Below the pieces are notes generated by a model. That model did not search any database, was not told the origin of the DNA, and saw only the letters and a program-made list of their open reading frames with translations. A program made the translations under genes and the position numbers. A stretch of DNA of 64,000 nt from Picocystis sp. L7 (lineage: Eukaryota > Chlorophyta > Picocystophyceae > Picocystales > Picocystaceae). Shown in pieces: positions 33,073 to 43,000 of this stretch. Location: assembly GCA_020975725.1 (NCBI GenBank), contig QXJR01000003.1, positions 310,001 through 374,000 on the forward strand, in the 5' to 3' direction. Every line of letters begins with the position of its first letter. Position 1 is the first letter of the stretch.

Positions 33073-34178
33073 TTACAACCGTCCACGATTCCTGACATCA
33101 GACTTGAGTTTCATATCCCTCTCTCTTTCATACTCTTTGTACTCTGCTTCCTTCAGGAAATGCACCTTGTCGAGGTACTTGTTGGAACTTTTTTTATAGG
33201 TATCCAGTTCTTCATCCAGTTTCTCATCCTTCTTGTAGCCTTCCCAGTCATACCTCGACTTGTCCACGACTGTGATTTTCTTTCCTGCTCCCAGCTGTTC
33301 AAGGACAGACCCTAAGTTTGACGTTTTTCTTTTCTTATTCAATCCTTCTTCCAGTTCTGTCGAACCAGCCTCCACCGCTTTCTGCAATTCCACTTTCTGG
33401 CCAGCAAACCTTCGCATTTCCTTGACGTAGACTTGACCCGGTGCCAGTCCATCTTCTTGCTGCTTTAGCGCTTGAAGAGCGGCTTTGGCGGCAGCTCTGA
33501 CGTCAACTTTATCCCCACCGACCTCTTTCTCTTCCTTTCGCAAACCCTGTGCAGTTGAGACCGAAGTGTTTGATGGCTGAGAGGGGGTGATTCGCCTAGG
33601 AGCTGTCGTCTCTGCGGATGTCGGTTTCGGAGTCGTCCCTGCATTCAGTTGGGCCCAAATGGCGTCGATCTTGGATTTCTTTTCGATCTCTTCTTCCTCA
33701 TGCGATTGGTTGTGGTGAGTATCCTCGTCCTCGCGTTCCTTTGAGAACGCGGTGCTGGGTGTGGGCAAGATGTGCTTCAACCTGGGAAGGACGGTCAGCT
33801 TCTGGATCCGAATACGAAGGAAACGTTCCACCTGATGCTGGATTTGAAGGTACCATACGTTCTTACCTCGGAGGCACGGAATTTGCGCTGGATCTCTTCG
33901 TTTTCGAAGGCCTTTCTAGTTCGTCGTCGTCCCCTGCTTCGGGTTCCTTGCTGGGATCAAAGTCCTGTTGTCGCAGGTTCACCATGCCTTCGGTCAGCTC
34001 CATTTCTCCTCCCTTGAACCCTGCCCATTTCCTTCCATTCCTTGGACCACCTCTCACGCACCTCGTCTTCGCTCGAGCGGTAGCCATCTTCGTCGTATTC
34101 GGCCGCGTCCATCGCAGCACTCGTCTCGTCCAGATTCGTTCCCACCACACCCCTCGAGTTAACCTTCGAGTTTACCAT
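33073..34178 (-). CDS. SWC5: SWC5/CFDP1 (BCNT-C) subunit of the SWR1 chromatin remodeller
   Basis: Tentative exons are 34178-34062, 34012-33867 and 33754-33073, giving 314 aa. The diagnostic part is the BCNT-C domain at the C-terminus: VVDKSRYDWEGYKKDEKLD followed by NKYLDKVHFLKEAEYKEYER. The N-terminal two thirds are acidic and disordered (YDEDGYRSSEDE, EAGDDDELERPSK), as in yeast SWC5. The second junction (acceptor ACACCCAG) keeps phase. The first intron would be only 49 nt and is the weakest point. SWR1-C exchanges H2A for H2A.Z in nucleosomes. The gene is divergent from NHP2, with 262 bp between the starts. Confidence 0.82.
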
Positions 34179-34440
34179 GCTCCAAGTCCTTGCTCGGTCC
34201 ACGAAGCGAAGCTTGGGATCCACCCTTTTGCACTTCGGGTCTGTTCCTTTCGGTTCCTCGATTCGATCGGGAAGGAAATCGGGTTCAAAGGGAAACCTGA
34301 CCCTGGTGAACCCGTGCAGGTCACACCCAACGGTTCGGCGGCGGCGAACACGCACCGCACGCGGCGCGAAGCGCGCGTTTCTGCGCGTCTCTCGCGAAGG
34401 AAAAGGGAGGGCTGGGACAGGTGAAGGCCTGCAGGAAGCT
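34179..34440. promoter_or_regulatory. Putative bidirectional promoter (SWC5 / NHP2)
   Basis: 262 bp between divergent start codons. GC-rich near NHP2, with several GCGCG and CGCACGC runs around 34340-34390. No TATA motif was seen. Confidence 0.4.
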
Positions 34441-35085
34441 ATGGGAAGCGAAAAGGACGAGGCAGTGCCCAAGGTGGCGCCCATCGCCAAGCCACTGGCC
34501 GATCCGAAACTCACGAAAAAAATCTACAAGCTCATCAAGCGAGGTGCGCCGCATTTGGAAGCGACGATGCCAGCCGGAGCGGTCGATGGGCACAATTGCT
34601 GACAATTCTCCGGCGTCGGAACGTTTGCTGAATCATGTGCAGCGGCCAAGGCCAAGCAAGTCAAACGGGGAGTGAAGGAGGTGGTGAAAGCGATTAGGAA
34701 GAAGAACAAGGGGTACGTTTACGATTGGGACAGCCATCTGCGCGGGAACGGAAGGATACCGACGCACGGTGCTGACTGCGGAGATCGCATTTGCAGAGTC
34801 GTGGTCCTTGCTGGAAACATATCTCCCATCGACGTCATCTCACACTTGCCAGTGCTCTGTGAGGATGCAGATCTTCCATACATCTACGTGCCTTCCAAAG
34901 AGGATCTTGGAGCAGCAGCCCAGACAAAACGCCCGACCAGCTGCATGCTTGTTCTTGCCGAAGCGGCCAAGAAAGACAATAAGATGAGCAGTGAGGACGA
35001 GAAGAAATTCAAGGAAGAGTACGACACGGTTCTGAAGAAGGTCAAGGCGTCCGAGATGGTATTCTCGACCCCATCCTCACGTTAA
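34441..35085 (+). CDS. NHP2: NHP2 (L7Ae-family H/ACA snoRNP protein)
   Basis: Exons are 34441-34543, 34643-34712 and 34797-35085, with introns of 99 and 84 nt, giving 153 aa. Splicing yields KIYKLIKR-AAKAKQVKRGVKEVVKAIRK, then VVVLAGNISPIDVISHLPVL and PYIYVPSKEDLGAA, which is the L7Ae/NHP2 core. NHP2 binds H/ACA guide RNAs in the nucleolus for pseudouridylation, and telomerase RNA in some lineages. The second intron is a multiple of three with no stop, so an unspliced message would insert 28 residues. I removed it because family members have no insert there and the GTACGT/TTGCAG ends are good. The stop overlaps an AATAAA. Confidence 0.92.
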
Positions 35086-35089
35086 TAAA
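35084..35089 (+). other. AATAAA overlapping the NHP2 stop codon
   Basis: TAA at 35083-35085 overlaps the hexamer, as at the end of RRS1. The next gene on the same strand starts 117 bp after this stop, so the NHP2 3' UTR and the next promoter share very little DNA. Confidence 0.4.
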
Positions 35090-35202
35090 CCAGAAATGCA
35101 AGTGCTGCACGAGCGGCCACATCGTCTTTCGCAAGGCATCGCGGAAGCACCTGTTTCTTCGCGCTTGTGGAAGGCTAGGTTTGTATCCCCTCCACTGGTT
35201 CG

Positions 35203-38172
35203 ATGGCAATCGCTTTCTCCTCCGTCACTGCTTACGACCTTCCACGGCATCTTCCATCTCCGCATGCCTTTTGGAGGGAACCTGCGTGCTCCATCCAATC
35301 CCTCCCTGGTGCCCATCCCCGTGGGAAGTCACGTGCACCTGTGTCCACCCTGGATGATTGGGTCGAATTTTTCTCGGACAAGTTCGGATGGGTCCTCGGT
35401 TTGGGAGGTGTCGGACCTTCCAACTGTCCGCCTTCCGACATCGAGTACGTCCTCGCCATGGAAATACCGATAGAGGAGGACGCACAAGACGTTCCTTACG
35501 TTCTGGACGTGGAGATAGAAATGGTGCCGCCTGGTAAACTGGTGTTTGCAAGGTCGGCTGGCGGATGCTTCTGGCCGGCTGTGCAGTTGGAACGAGAGGC
35601 TGGACCCAGGCATTGGCAAGTGCATTGGCTTGCAAAACCAAATGTCTGGGGAAAGGTTTCCAAAGATTGGACATTGCCTTTTGAAACGCACAGGGACGAA
35701 CTGGTGGGAGTGCACATACAAGAAAGAGGGAAATGGGGAGATTGGGATGCAGCCATCATCATGGCGGACAATCTTCTTTCAAAGCAGAAGTTCAGATGGG
35801 AACCAAAAGACGGATGTACAGGTATTGATCTAAATTTGCCTGCTCAGGAAATCGTGACAGATCTTCCGCAAAACATCAGAGACCCACGTGTGAAGTTGCA
35901 GGAACCTCCTATGCAATCGATGTGTGGGCTTGCTGAGGAGTTCGAAGAAGGAAGGTTATTAGCATCAGTTCACAGCAGAGACGCTCATGATCAAGTGTCG
36001 AAGGTTTATCCCACAGCAGTGGTAGAAGACTTCGGAGCTCAACAAGAGCTTATCGGGCAAGGCCGACGTTCCGAAGTCAGGTATCAAGCGCATCTTGAAA
36101 ACTGCGCCAATGCAGTGGAAAGCGCTCAGGATACCCAGAAAGCAAAAGTGGGCTCAACAAATGGGGTTGAAGCTGATGAATTTTGGGGATGTTGTTCCAA
36201 ATGTCAAAGTTGGACAATTTTACAATCAGATATGACCCCCTGTGCGTGCGGTGAGTGGATCGAAAGGCCATCATCCACGCAAACAATGTTGGATCACTGG
36301 ATTAGGTGCGACAAATGCACAAAGTGGAGGGTGGTTTCGAGAGAGATGCTTGATATATATGAAGCTGCTGGGCCCGGTGCAACTTGGACTTGTAAGGAAC
36401 GTCAACCAGGAACCAGCTGTGATTCAGAGTGTGATTGGAGCGTTCTTCGGAGAGAAGTGGACAAGGCCAGAAAGTTGAAGCACCTTTCAATGAAGCAGGC
36501 TGATGCAAGAATTTTGGAATCCTTCAAATCAAAGTGGTCCGAAAAACAGATTCTGCTGAATACAGTTCTTAGCCAACGCCGTTTGTCACATCGACAGATG
36601 AAATGCTTCAATGGGGGTGGCCCGCATCAAGCTGCAGGGGCTGTCAGATCCAAACTTGATGAAGACTTCTGGTTTGAGTGTGAATCATGCAAATTGTGGG
36701 TTCAAGTCAAAGCTGGCAGTAGGTCTGAAAAGTGCGATTGTGGCAAACTCATTGAGAGGCCAAAGACAGTCAAAGAGTCCGAGAGGTGGATTCAGTGTGA
36801 GCTTTGTTTCAAGTGGCGAAAAATACCACATCGCTACCTGGATATTCTACAAAGAAGTGCCTCCAATTTTTCATGGACCTGCCAGCAGTTGTTCAGGGGG
36901 GCAAACTGTTGTTCTATCTTCGGAGACTGGAACTCAATCCAAAGTTCTAGGAAAGGTTCCCATTCTATTGGCAAAGACGAGGGTCCTCTACGCACAAGGA
37001 GGGAACTCGTACGAAAAATGTCATCTGCGGCGACAAAGGATGAGCATTGGTTGAGGCATGATTGTACAACCGGTAAGCACTTTACTTTCATCCCAGGGCT
37101 TCATCTAGTGTACAGTTCTGAAACCCTTGCCAATGGCCTAAACGTGTATGATGGGAATTCATGTGAATTCATACTTGCCACCCGCGAGGTTCCTAGCTCC
37201 TTGTACTCAACAATTGATCCTTTCATGCATGCTGCGTTGGAAATGTTTCAGGATGGAAAGTTACCACTTATATGTGACGGTCGCGCTGCTGCTGGTCCCG
37301 TTGATCTGGTCGCTTTCCTTCAGAGGCCTTCCATCAAGGAGAAAGTAGAGAGGGCCTTGCATAGAAGAAGGGAACGTTTAGGACTGGCTGGCAAACGTAG
37401 GTGCAGGGAACAAGAAGTAATGCATGTAGTTCACGTGAAGCCCACTGGGCGTTCTGTGTACATTGGGGATGAATTTGACCGCACTGTGAACGGCACCAAG
37501 ATAATGGAATACAACAAGATGTGGCAGAGCAATCCCATCCAGTCTTGGTCGGGTGGCAAGAAGCTGCAGGATATGCCTGGTCACAAGAGTCCTTGTGTTG
37601 TCACCTGCAGGCTCTCCAAGCTCCTGGCAGAGGTCGAGCAGCACCTTCACCAGGCTGCTGAAATTCTTTGGCAGTTGATGCAAGATGATCCTGCCCTTTC
37701 TTCTGCAGCGGAGCAAATGCTAAAGTACTACTCTGGCTGCTCTGAAGGAGCATCGTGCAGGCTGGGACGGACAGGGTGGAATGCATACTCTTTCAACGTG
37801 GACTTTGTTACAGCTATCCATTTAGACAGTAAGAACGTTCCTGGATCTTTCAGCGCATTACTGGTATTTGAGGTAGGGGCTCCATACAAGGGTGGTCACT
37901 ACTGCTTGCCTCAGTACCACAAGATTTTGGATTGCCGGCAGGGCATTGTGTTATTCCATCGCAGTGGAGACTCAGGCATTGGCCTGCATGCAAACTGTGA
38001 GCTGCACCGCCCAAGCCCAACTTCTCACCGTGTATCCCTCATCCTCTACCAGACCTCAGTCAAGACTTCTAGTAATGTCCCTCATGTGGCAACCCCTTCA
38101 TCCTTGCACTCCGACAGGGAGCTTTCCCCTGATTTAAAACGACCCTGTACTGGAGTGCCTCTGTCAGCATGA
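35203..38172 (+). CDS. CW zinc-finger protein with C-terminal TET/JBP-like 2OG-Fe(II) dioxygenase
   Basis: 989 aa in one exon. A PWWP/tudor-like patch lies near 109-165 (GKLVFARSAGGCFWPAVQ). Two CW-type zinc fingers follow: CW1 near 365-410 (HWIRCDKCTKWR...TWTC...CD) and CW2 near 528-575 (RWIQCELCFKWRKIP...SWTC...C). Each is preceded by a smaller Cys pair segment of the CSKC/CACG or CESC/CDCG kind. The C-terminal ~180 residues match the TET/JBP catalytic fold: CRLG at ~852, a DF-x4-H-x-D-x2-N block (H873, D875), then LHANCEL (H929) and HRVSLILYQ (R943). These correspond to the metal ligands and the 2-oxoglutarate arginine of TET2. CW fingers usually read H3K4 methylation. The predicted role is nuclear oxidation of 5-methylcytosine. 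Catalytic identity is inferred from motifs only. Confidence 0.75.
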   Translation: MAIAFSSVTAYDLPRHLPSPHAFWREPACSIQSLPGAHPRGKSRAPVSTLDDWVEFFSDKFGWVLGLGGVGPSNCPPSDIEYVLAMEIPIEEDAQDVPYVLDVEIEMVPPGKLVFARSAGGCFWPAVQLEREAGPRHWQVHWLAKPNVWGKVSKDWTLPFETHRDELVGVHIQERGKWGDWDAAIIMADNLLSKQKFRWEPKDGCTGIDLNLPAQEIVTDLPQNIRDPRVKLQEPPMQSMCGLAEEFEEGRLLASVHSRDAHDQVSKVYPTAVVEDFGAQQELIGQGRRSEVRYQAHLENCANAVESAQDTQKAKVGSTNGVEADEFWGCCSKCQSWTILQSDMTPCACGEWIERPSSTQTMLDHWIRCDKCTKWRVVSREMLDIYEAAGPGATWTCKERQPGTSCDSECDWSVLRREVDKARKLKHLSMKQADARILESFKSKWSEKQILLNTVLSQRRLSHRQMKCFNGGGPHQAAGAVRSKLDEDFWFECESCKLWVQVKAGSRSEKCDCGKLIERPKTVKESERWIQCELCFKWRKIPHRYLDILQRSASNFSWTCQQLFRGANCCSIFGDWNSIQSSRKGSHSIGKDEGPLRTRRELVRKMSSAATKDEHWLRHDCTTGKHFTFIPGLHLVYSSETLANGLNVYDGNSCEFILATREVPSSLYSTIDPFMHAALEMFQDGKLPLICDGRAAAGPVDLVAFLQRPSIKEKVERALHRRRERLGLAGKRRCREQEVMHVVHVKPTGRSVYIGDEFDRTVNGTKIMEYNKMWQSNPIQSWSGGKKLQDMPGHKSPCVVTCRLSKLLAEVEQHLHQAAEILWQLMQDDPALSSAAEQMLKYYSGCSEGASCRLGRTGWNAYSFNVDFVTAIHLDSKNVPGSFSALLVFEVGAPYKGGHYCLPQYHKILDCRQGIVLFHRSGDSGIGLHANCELHRPSPTSHRVSLILYQTSVKTSSNVPHVATPSSLHSDRELSPDLKRPCTGVPLSA

Positions 38173-39338
38173 TTTGGAATCGGTTAGATTGCTTTTTGCT
38201 CCTGTTTTGAGCATACTGCTTTATCTTTGATGTTCTAGGCACAGTGCAATCGAATGGGCATGACAGGAACAGGTCCTACGTCAGAACCTCTTGCACTTAT
38301 CTATTTGGACCTCAAATGTGAATTCCGTTGACCTTGGTGGCTATGGTAGCGAAATTCTGACATAGGAACTTCTGTGTCATCATTGTCCAGACCAGGTGGT
38401 GTGGTACCTTGACGTCCATGCGGCAGGATGAACGTGACCGTTTCTTTGGGTGCAGTAAATACCTGCGGCATCGATAAGCTTCCGTTTTCTTGACATGAGT
38501 AAGAATCGCTCGTCCAACGCTTGTCTACTGTTCATGTGGAGGCTTGATCTAGCCCACCTTGAACATGTTCTATGCACAACTCCTTGCGCCAGGCTCTAAT
38601 GAACAGCGTAGTAATCCATCCATCGTTCGAAGGCAAATCTTTCTTGAGCACTTTAAACCGTGCCACTGCCTCTATAGCAGGCATTGATTGAAGGTTGCGT
38701 ACATTGTATCACAAGATGTGGAAGTCCGTAGTGGTGTTGTCAAACACGTAGCCTGCCATATTAAACCCGAGGAATGCAGAGTTTGACGAACCTCCTAATC
38801 CTATGACCGCATATGCGGCGACTTCCCTGCTCTTGACGAGTGCCCCGTTCTTTATACATCTACCGAAAAGGAAAGGAAGCTGAAAATTCTGACGTAGAAG
38901 AGCACACTTTAAAGTTACAGATTGCAATTGTTGCGGACAACATACTAGGTCGATGTGCCCGTTTAGCTTACCATACGACACTGCCCTTATTACTTCTTTC
39001 AAGCAGGTAGAAGACCGGTTGTGTAAGTATTTTACCTTTGTACTTCAAACATTCTTTGGTTGAGTACAGAGTCAACATCCAACCTGGTGGGTGCAAAGAG
39101 GGACTACGCACTATTGGAAAGGAGATTTAAAAGTGCAACGATATGACGAAGTGAAGTCTATTCCGAGGGGAGCTCTACAGAAACTTGCTCTTCCTCTCGT
39201 GGCGTTTTCTTTTGTTACCCACGCTCCAGGTCCAAACTTGCCTCTCTTACTATGCGGGTGGCCAAAATCAATCACTTTAAATCCTTTGACATTGTGTCTG
39301 TCTACCACGGGTCCACCGATCTTCTTGGTTTCTCACTT
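38173..39338. other. Spacer between the TET-like gene and the retrotransposon
   Basis: About 1.2 kb. A 97-codon minus-strand frame (38709-39002) and a 65-codon one (38380-38577) occur, but neither shows a motif. They may be chance frames in a 3' UTR region. No promoter is apparent. Confidence 0.3.
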
Positions 39339-39342
39339 GTCC
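39339..39342. repeat. Left target-site duplication, GTCC
   Basis: GTCC immediately before the left LTR repeats immediately after the right LTR (46797-46800). A short duplication of this size is normal for Ty3/Gypsy integration. Confidence 0.7.
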
Positions 39343-39989
39343 TGTTGTGGTTCTTGTTACTTGCACAACGATTTGCCGTGCAGTAAGCTTGGACAATGGC
39401 ACTTTTCGTGAGGCGGAGCAAGGTGGCTGGTGTGGTCGCGTGGAGAACCGGAGCACGCTTGAGAGCTGGAGTCAGGAAGGTTCTGGTTCGATTACAAAGT
39501 CCCGTGAGAGGTCCTAGAGAGGTCTCGCACAGGGGGATGGTCTCGCCAGGTCTTATCCGCCCGAGACGGCCAAGGGCCAAGATCTCCTGGCGGCTCCTGT
39601 GCTCCATCGGATGGTGGAGCACAGGCGACCTGGTCGATGCATCTGGCTGGGGCGCTCCTGGCCGTTCGATCCCTCGATCGGATCGAGCCAGTAGATTCGA
39701 TCCCCCGGTTTCGAGCACCGGATCGTGTGGAGGGCAGCCGACCTGGGGGTCGAAACCTCCACCTGGTCGGGGCACCGATCGGTGCTGAACCGAGGATCCC
39801 GTGAGGGGGGACCTCGCCCCGGTCCGTCTGGTACAGGTGGGGGGATCCCTACTGTAAGGGAATACCCCAACCCCAACCATCCATTCAAACATGCAAATCC
39901 GAGTCCCCTGCCCTTGTCTGGGCGACTGAGGACAGTAAGGGGAGAAAGAGGCTCCTCGATGGGGGGCCTGGGACGATGAGTCCCTTACA
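39343..39989 (-). repeat. LTR of the retrotransposon (3' LTR by transcription)
   Basis: 647 bp, starts TGTTGTGG and ends CCTTACA on the plus strand. It matches the copy at 46150-46796 throughout, as far as I can compare. It holds an 11-bp perfect inverted repeat (39596-39606 with 39615-39625) and a 14-bp palindrome (39772-39785). The polypurine side faces a purine-rich stretch just inside the element. Confidence 0.92.
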
Positions 39990-40023
39990 GTCTCCCGGTT
40001 CCCTGCGTAGCAGCAAGAAAACA

Positions 40024-43000
40024 CTAGCTGTATGCCACCGCAACAGGGTTGTAAAGCATGCTTCTGACCTCTGTTGTTGTGTGGCGAGTCTTGTAACCGT
40101 CTGTCCAAAGTACGGTATGTCCATCCGATTGAACGATGCCTTGATAATGTTGCACGCCTTGATCCACTTCAAAAGCATCCATAACCACTGATCCAGGAAG
40201 TTTGGTAGGTGGCTGCCACTTCTGCCGTTGACGGGTGCTGTAAGGCATGGATGTCCAAGTCCAGGTGTTTTGCAGTACTGGATTCGGTGTAAGCAGGTAT
40301 GTACCCTGCTTGTGTTGTTCCACTGCATGACGATTGCGTTTGGTGATGCCGCACTCCGGCAAGCATCCATTAGTTTCTTCCAAGTCCAATATTTCATCCA
40401 GGATTGTTGCATCTTCTTCAATCCAGTAAGTCTGCTGATCGTGTCCGCGAACCCAGTAGCGTATTGCCTTTGCAGGAAACTGTGAAAAGTCTCGCACCAA
40501 GTACCGTGCAACTGGCCATCGATCCATCGTTGTCTCCTGCACTGAGGTGGGAAGACTGTCCAAGGGTTGTATGGGATGGTCCAATGGAAAGAGGGACAGA
40601 TCTGAATCAATCCATGGTAGCAGGCGGTCCACGTGAAAGCGGTTCTGAAAGCGTGTGCCAGGGGGCAGCACTAAACTGTATGCATCATTGCCAAGTGCTT
40701 TATCAATGCAGTACGGTCCTTCCCAGTAAGGTTCGAGCTTCGGGCGATCCTGCGTGTCCTTCAGTCCGTATTGTAACTTTACCCAATCGCCAGGCTTGAA
40801 CGTACGAGCAGGAAGATGTTGGGTGGAGGCAGCCTGTTGTTTGGCGCGGTCCACCAGTAAGTCTTGAATGGCACTGTATACTTTTCTCTGTGCTGTAAGC
40901 AATCCAGTGATCATTTTGTTTGGAGAAGTAAGCAGATTTCTTGTTTCAGTACCAGTGGTCACCAACTGCAGGTGCCACGGTAGGCGGGAAGGGCAGCCAT
41001 ATAGCATTTCAAAGGGGCTGCGTTCCAAAAGCGAGTGCACGCTGTCGTTGTATGCGTGCGCTGCGGCCTGCAAATACTGATCCCAATTCTCTGGTTTATC
41101 GGTCATTGTTCGCAGTGTCTGCAACAGCGTGCGATGTTGGCGTTCGACCGGACCTTGAGACTGTGAATGATAAGGGGTGCCTGTCTTGTGGCTAGACCCC
41201 AAAGCTGTGCAATAAGCAGCGAACAGCTTCCGATAGGCTGGACCATTATCGGTATGTATGATGGTGGGTGTGTGGTACTTGTACACCACATTGTCCAGTA
41301 AGGCACGAGCTTGACGAGTGGCTGACCATGATGTATGCATGGGAACGTATACAGCGAACTTCGTAAGCCGATCCACTACCGTGATCACTGCATTGTGATG
41401 ATCAGGGGTGAGTGGCAGGCCTTCTACCACATCCAGTACTACTGTATGGAAAGGATGTGGATAATACCTCATTTCTGGCAGCTGTGGGCGCGCACGGCTG
41501 GTGTTTGTAGGCTTCATCCTCTGGCAGGTGGGACACCGTGCCACAAACTGCTTGATGTGGGCCTTCATGCCGGGCCAATAAAAGTGTCGGCGGGCAGCTT
41601 CATATGTACGATGGGCGCCAAAGTGGGCGCGATCGTGCACCAGATGGAGCATGTCTTGGCGGAGAGCGTTGTCCAAGGGGGCTTGGAGAATTGCTGGTCC
41701 TGCATAGTGTCCCAGTGGTGATGTTGCGTTGTCGCGGAATAAGAGGCCATCTCTGCAGATGTAACCTGCAGGTGGATGCTTCAGTTTGTCTTGATAGTCC
41801 TTGTCATGCAAGATCGCTGTGCGAATACGCGATAGCAGCGGTACGTTGGTGATGTGTGCTGCTGACCCATTGTCGTTGGACGAGCTGCGCTGCGTCCGTA
41901 TTGCGTTCACAGAACCACAAGTTGTATTATCTGCACTACGGGTACCTAGCAGTGTACGATTCCACAGCTTGTGCATGTCTGCAATAAGGACAGCGAGCCA
42001 GCCGACGGGGAACGCATTGCCGCACATTCGTCGTCTTGCTGCAGGTGTGATTTTGTACCCTGCAGTATCTTCAGGCTGCATGCCTACCAGTTTTTCGCGC
42101 TCCTGGATGGAAAGTTCGCGCAGAAGATTGTCTTGTCCCACTACCCAGGTGGTACGCGAACGGTCACTGTGACTGTTGGCGGAGGCCATGAGTGTTGGGC
42201 ATTTTAAGCGGGGCAGGCCCCGTGAATCGAGCGGGGGCGTCGATCCCTCTTCGAGGCAGTCCTGCCACGTAAGCGGTACTGTGGACAGCAAGTCATGATC
42301 GGGTTTCGGCGGTGGAAGATTCGTCCAGCAAAGTCTTGTTCGCTGCTGCGCGGAGTATTCATCCATGTGGTGTTCCTGGGGCTCTCCCAACCATTCGCTG
42401 ATGCGCTCCAGATCATTCTGCAGGTGGGTTGCGAACGGAGTACACTCTACGATGTAGGAGTGTTCTGTTGGTATACGGGTTCGTATGTCCCTGATGGCTG
42501 TGAATAACTCTCGTGCGTCACGCAGGCCCAATGGCGGGTCTGTGGTTGAAGTGTTGGCACGTGAGAATGGCTGGCAGGGTACTCCTGCAATCAGCAAGTC
42601 CACCGCGGGAAGTTTCCGGCGATGCGCAAGGGTGCGCACGTCGTTTCCATATCTGAATATATCTTCCCGTATGAAGAGTCCAGGACGGGTCAAGTGTACT
42701 GAGTTGAAGACCCTTTGAATTACTGCTCTACAATCTGGATCTTGTTCCACTGCAATGTAATTTATAGTGAGTGCTGCATCTTCAGGTATGGCCAGTTCGA
42801 GGGCGCGAAGTGTCGTGCCCATTCCTGCACAGAGGTCCAGGATCGTCATTGTTCGTAACGGTACTGCTGCATCATTAACCGGATGACGGGAGAAATAGTC
42901 GGCTCCCACATTTTCTTTTCCAGGGCGATACTCTACGCTGAACGGAGCGTAGTACGCTAACTTTTCGATCCAGCGGGCATCGCGTGGCGATAACTGTTGG

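Noticed and set aside
39396-39979. Small genes inside the LTRs
   Set aside because: The same frames occur in both LTR copies with the same translation and no protein features. They are side effects of LTR base composition.
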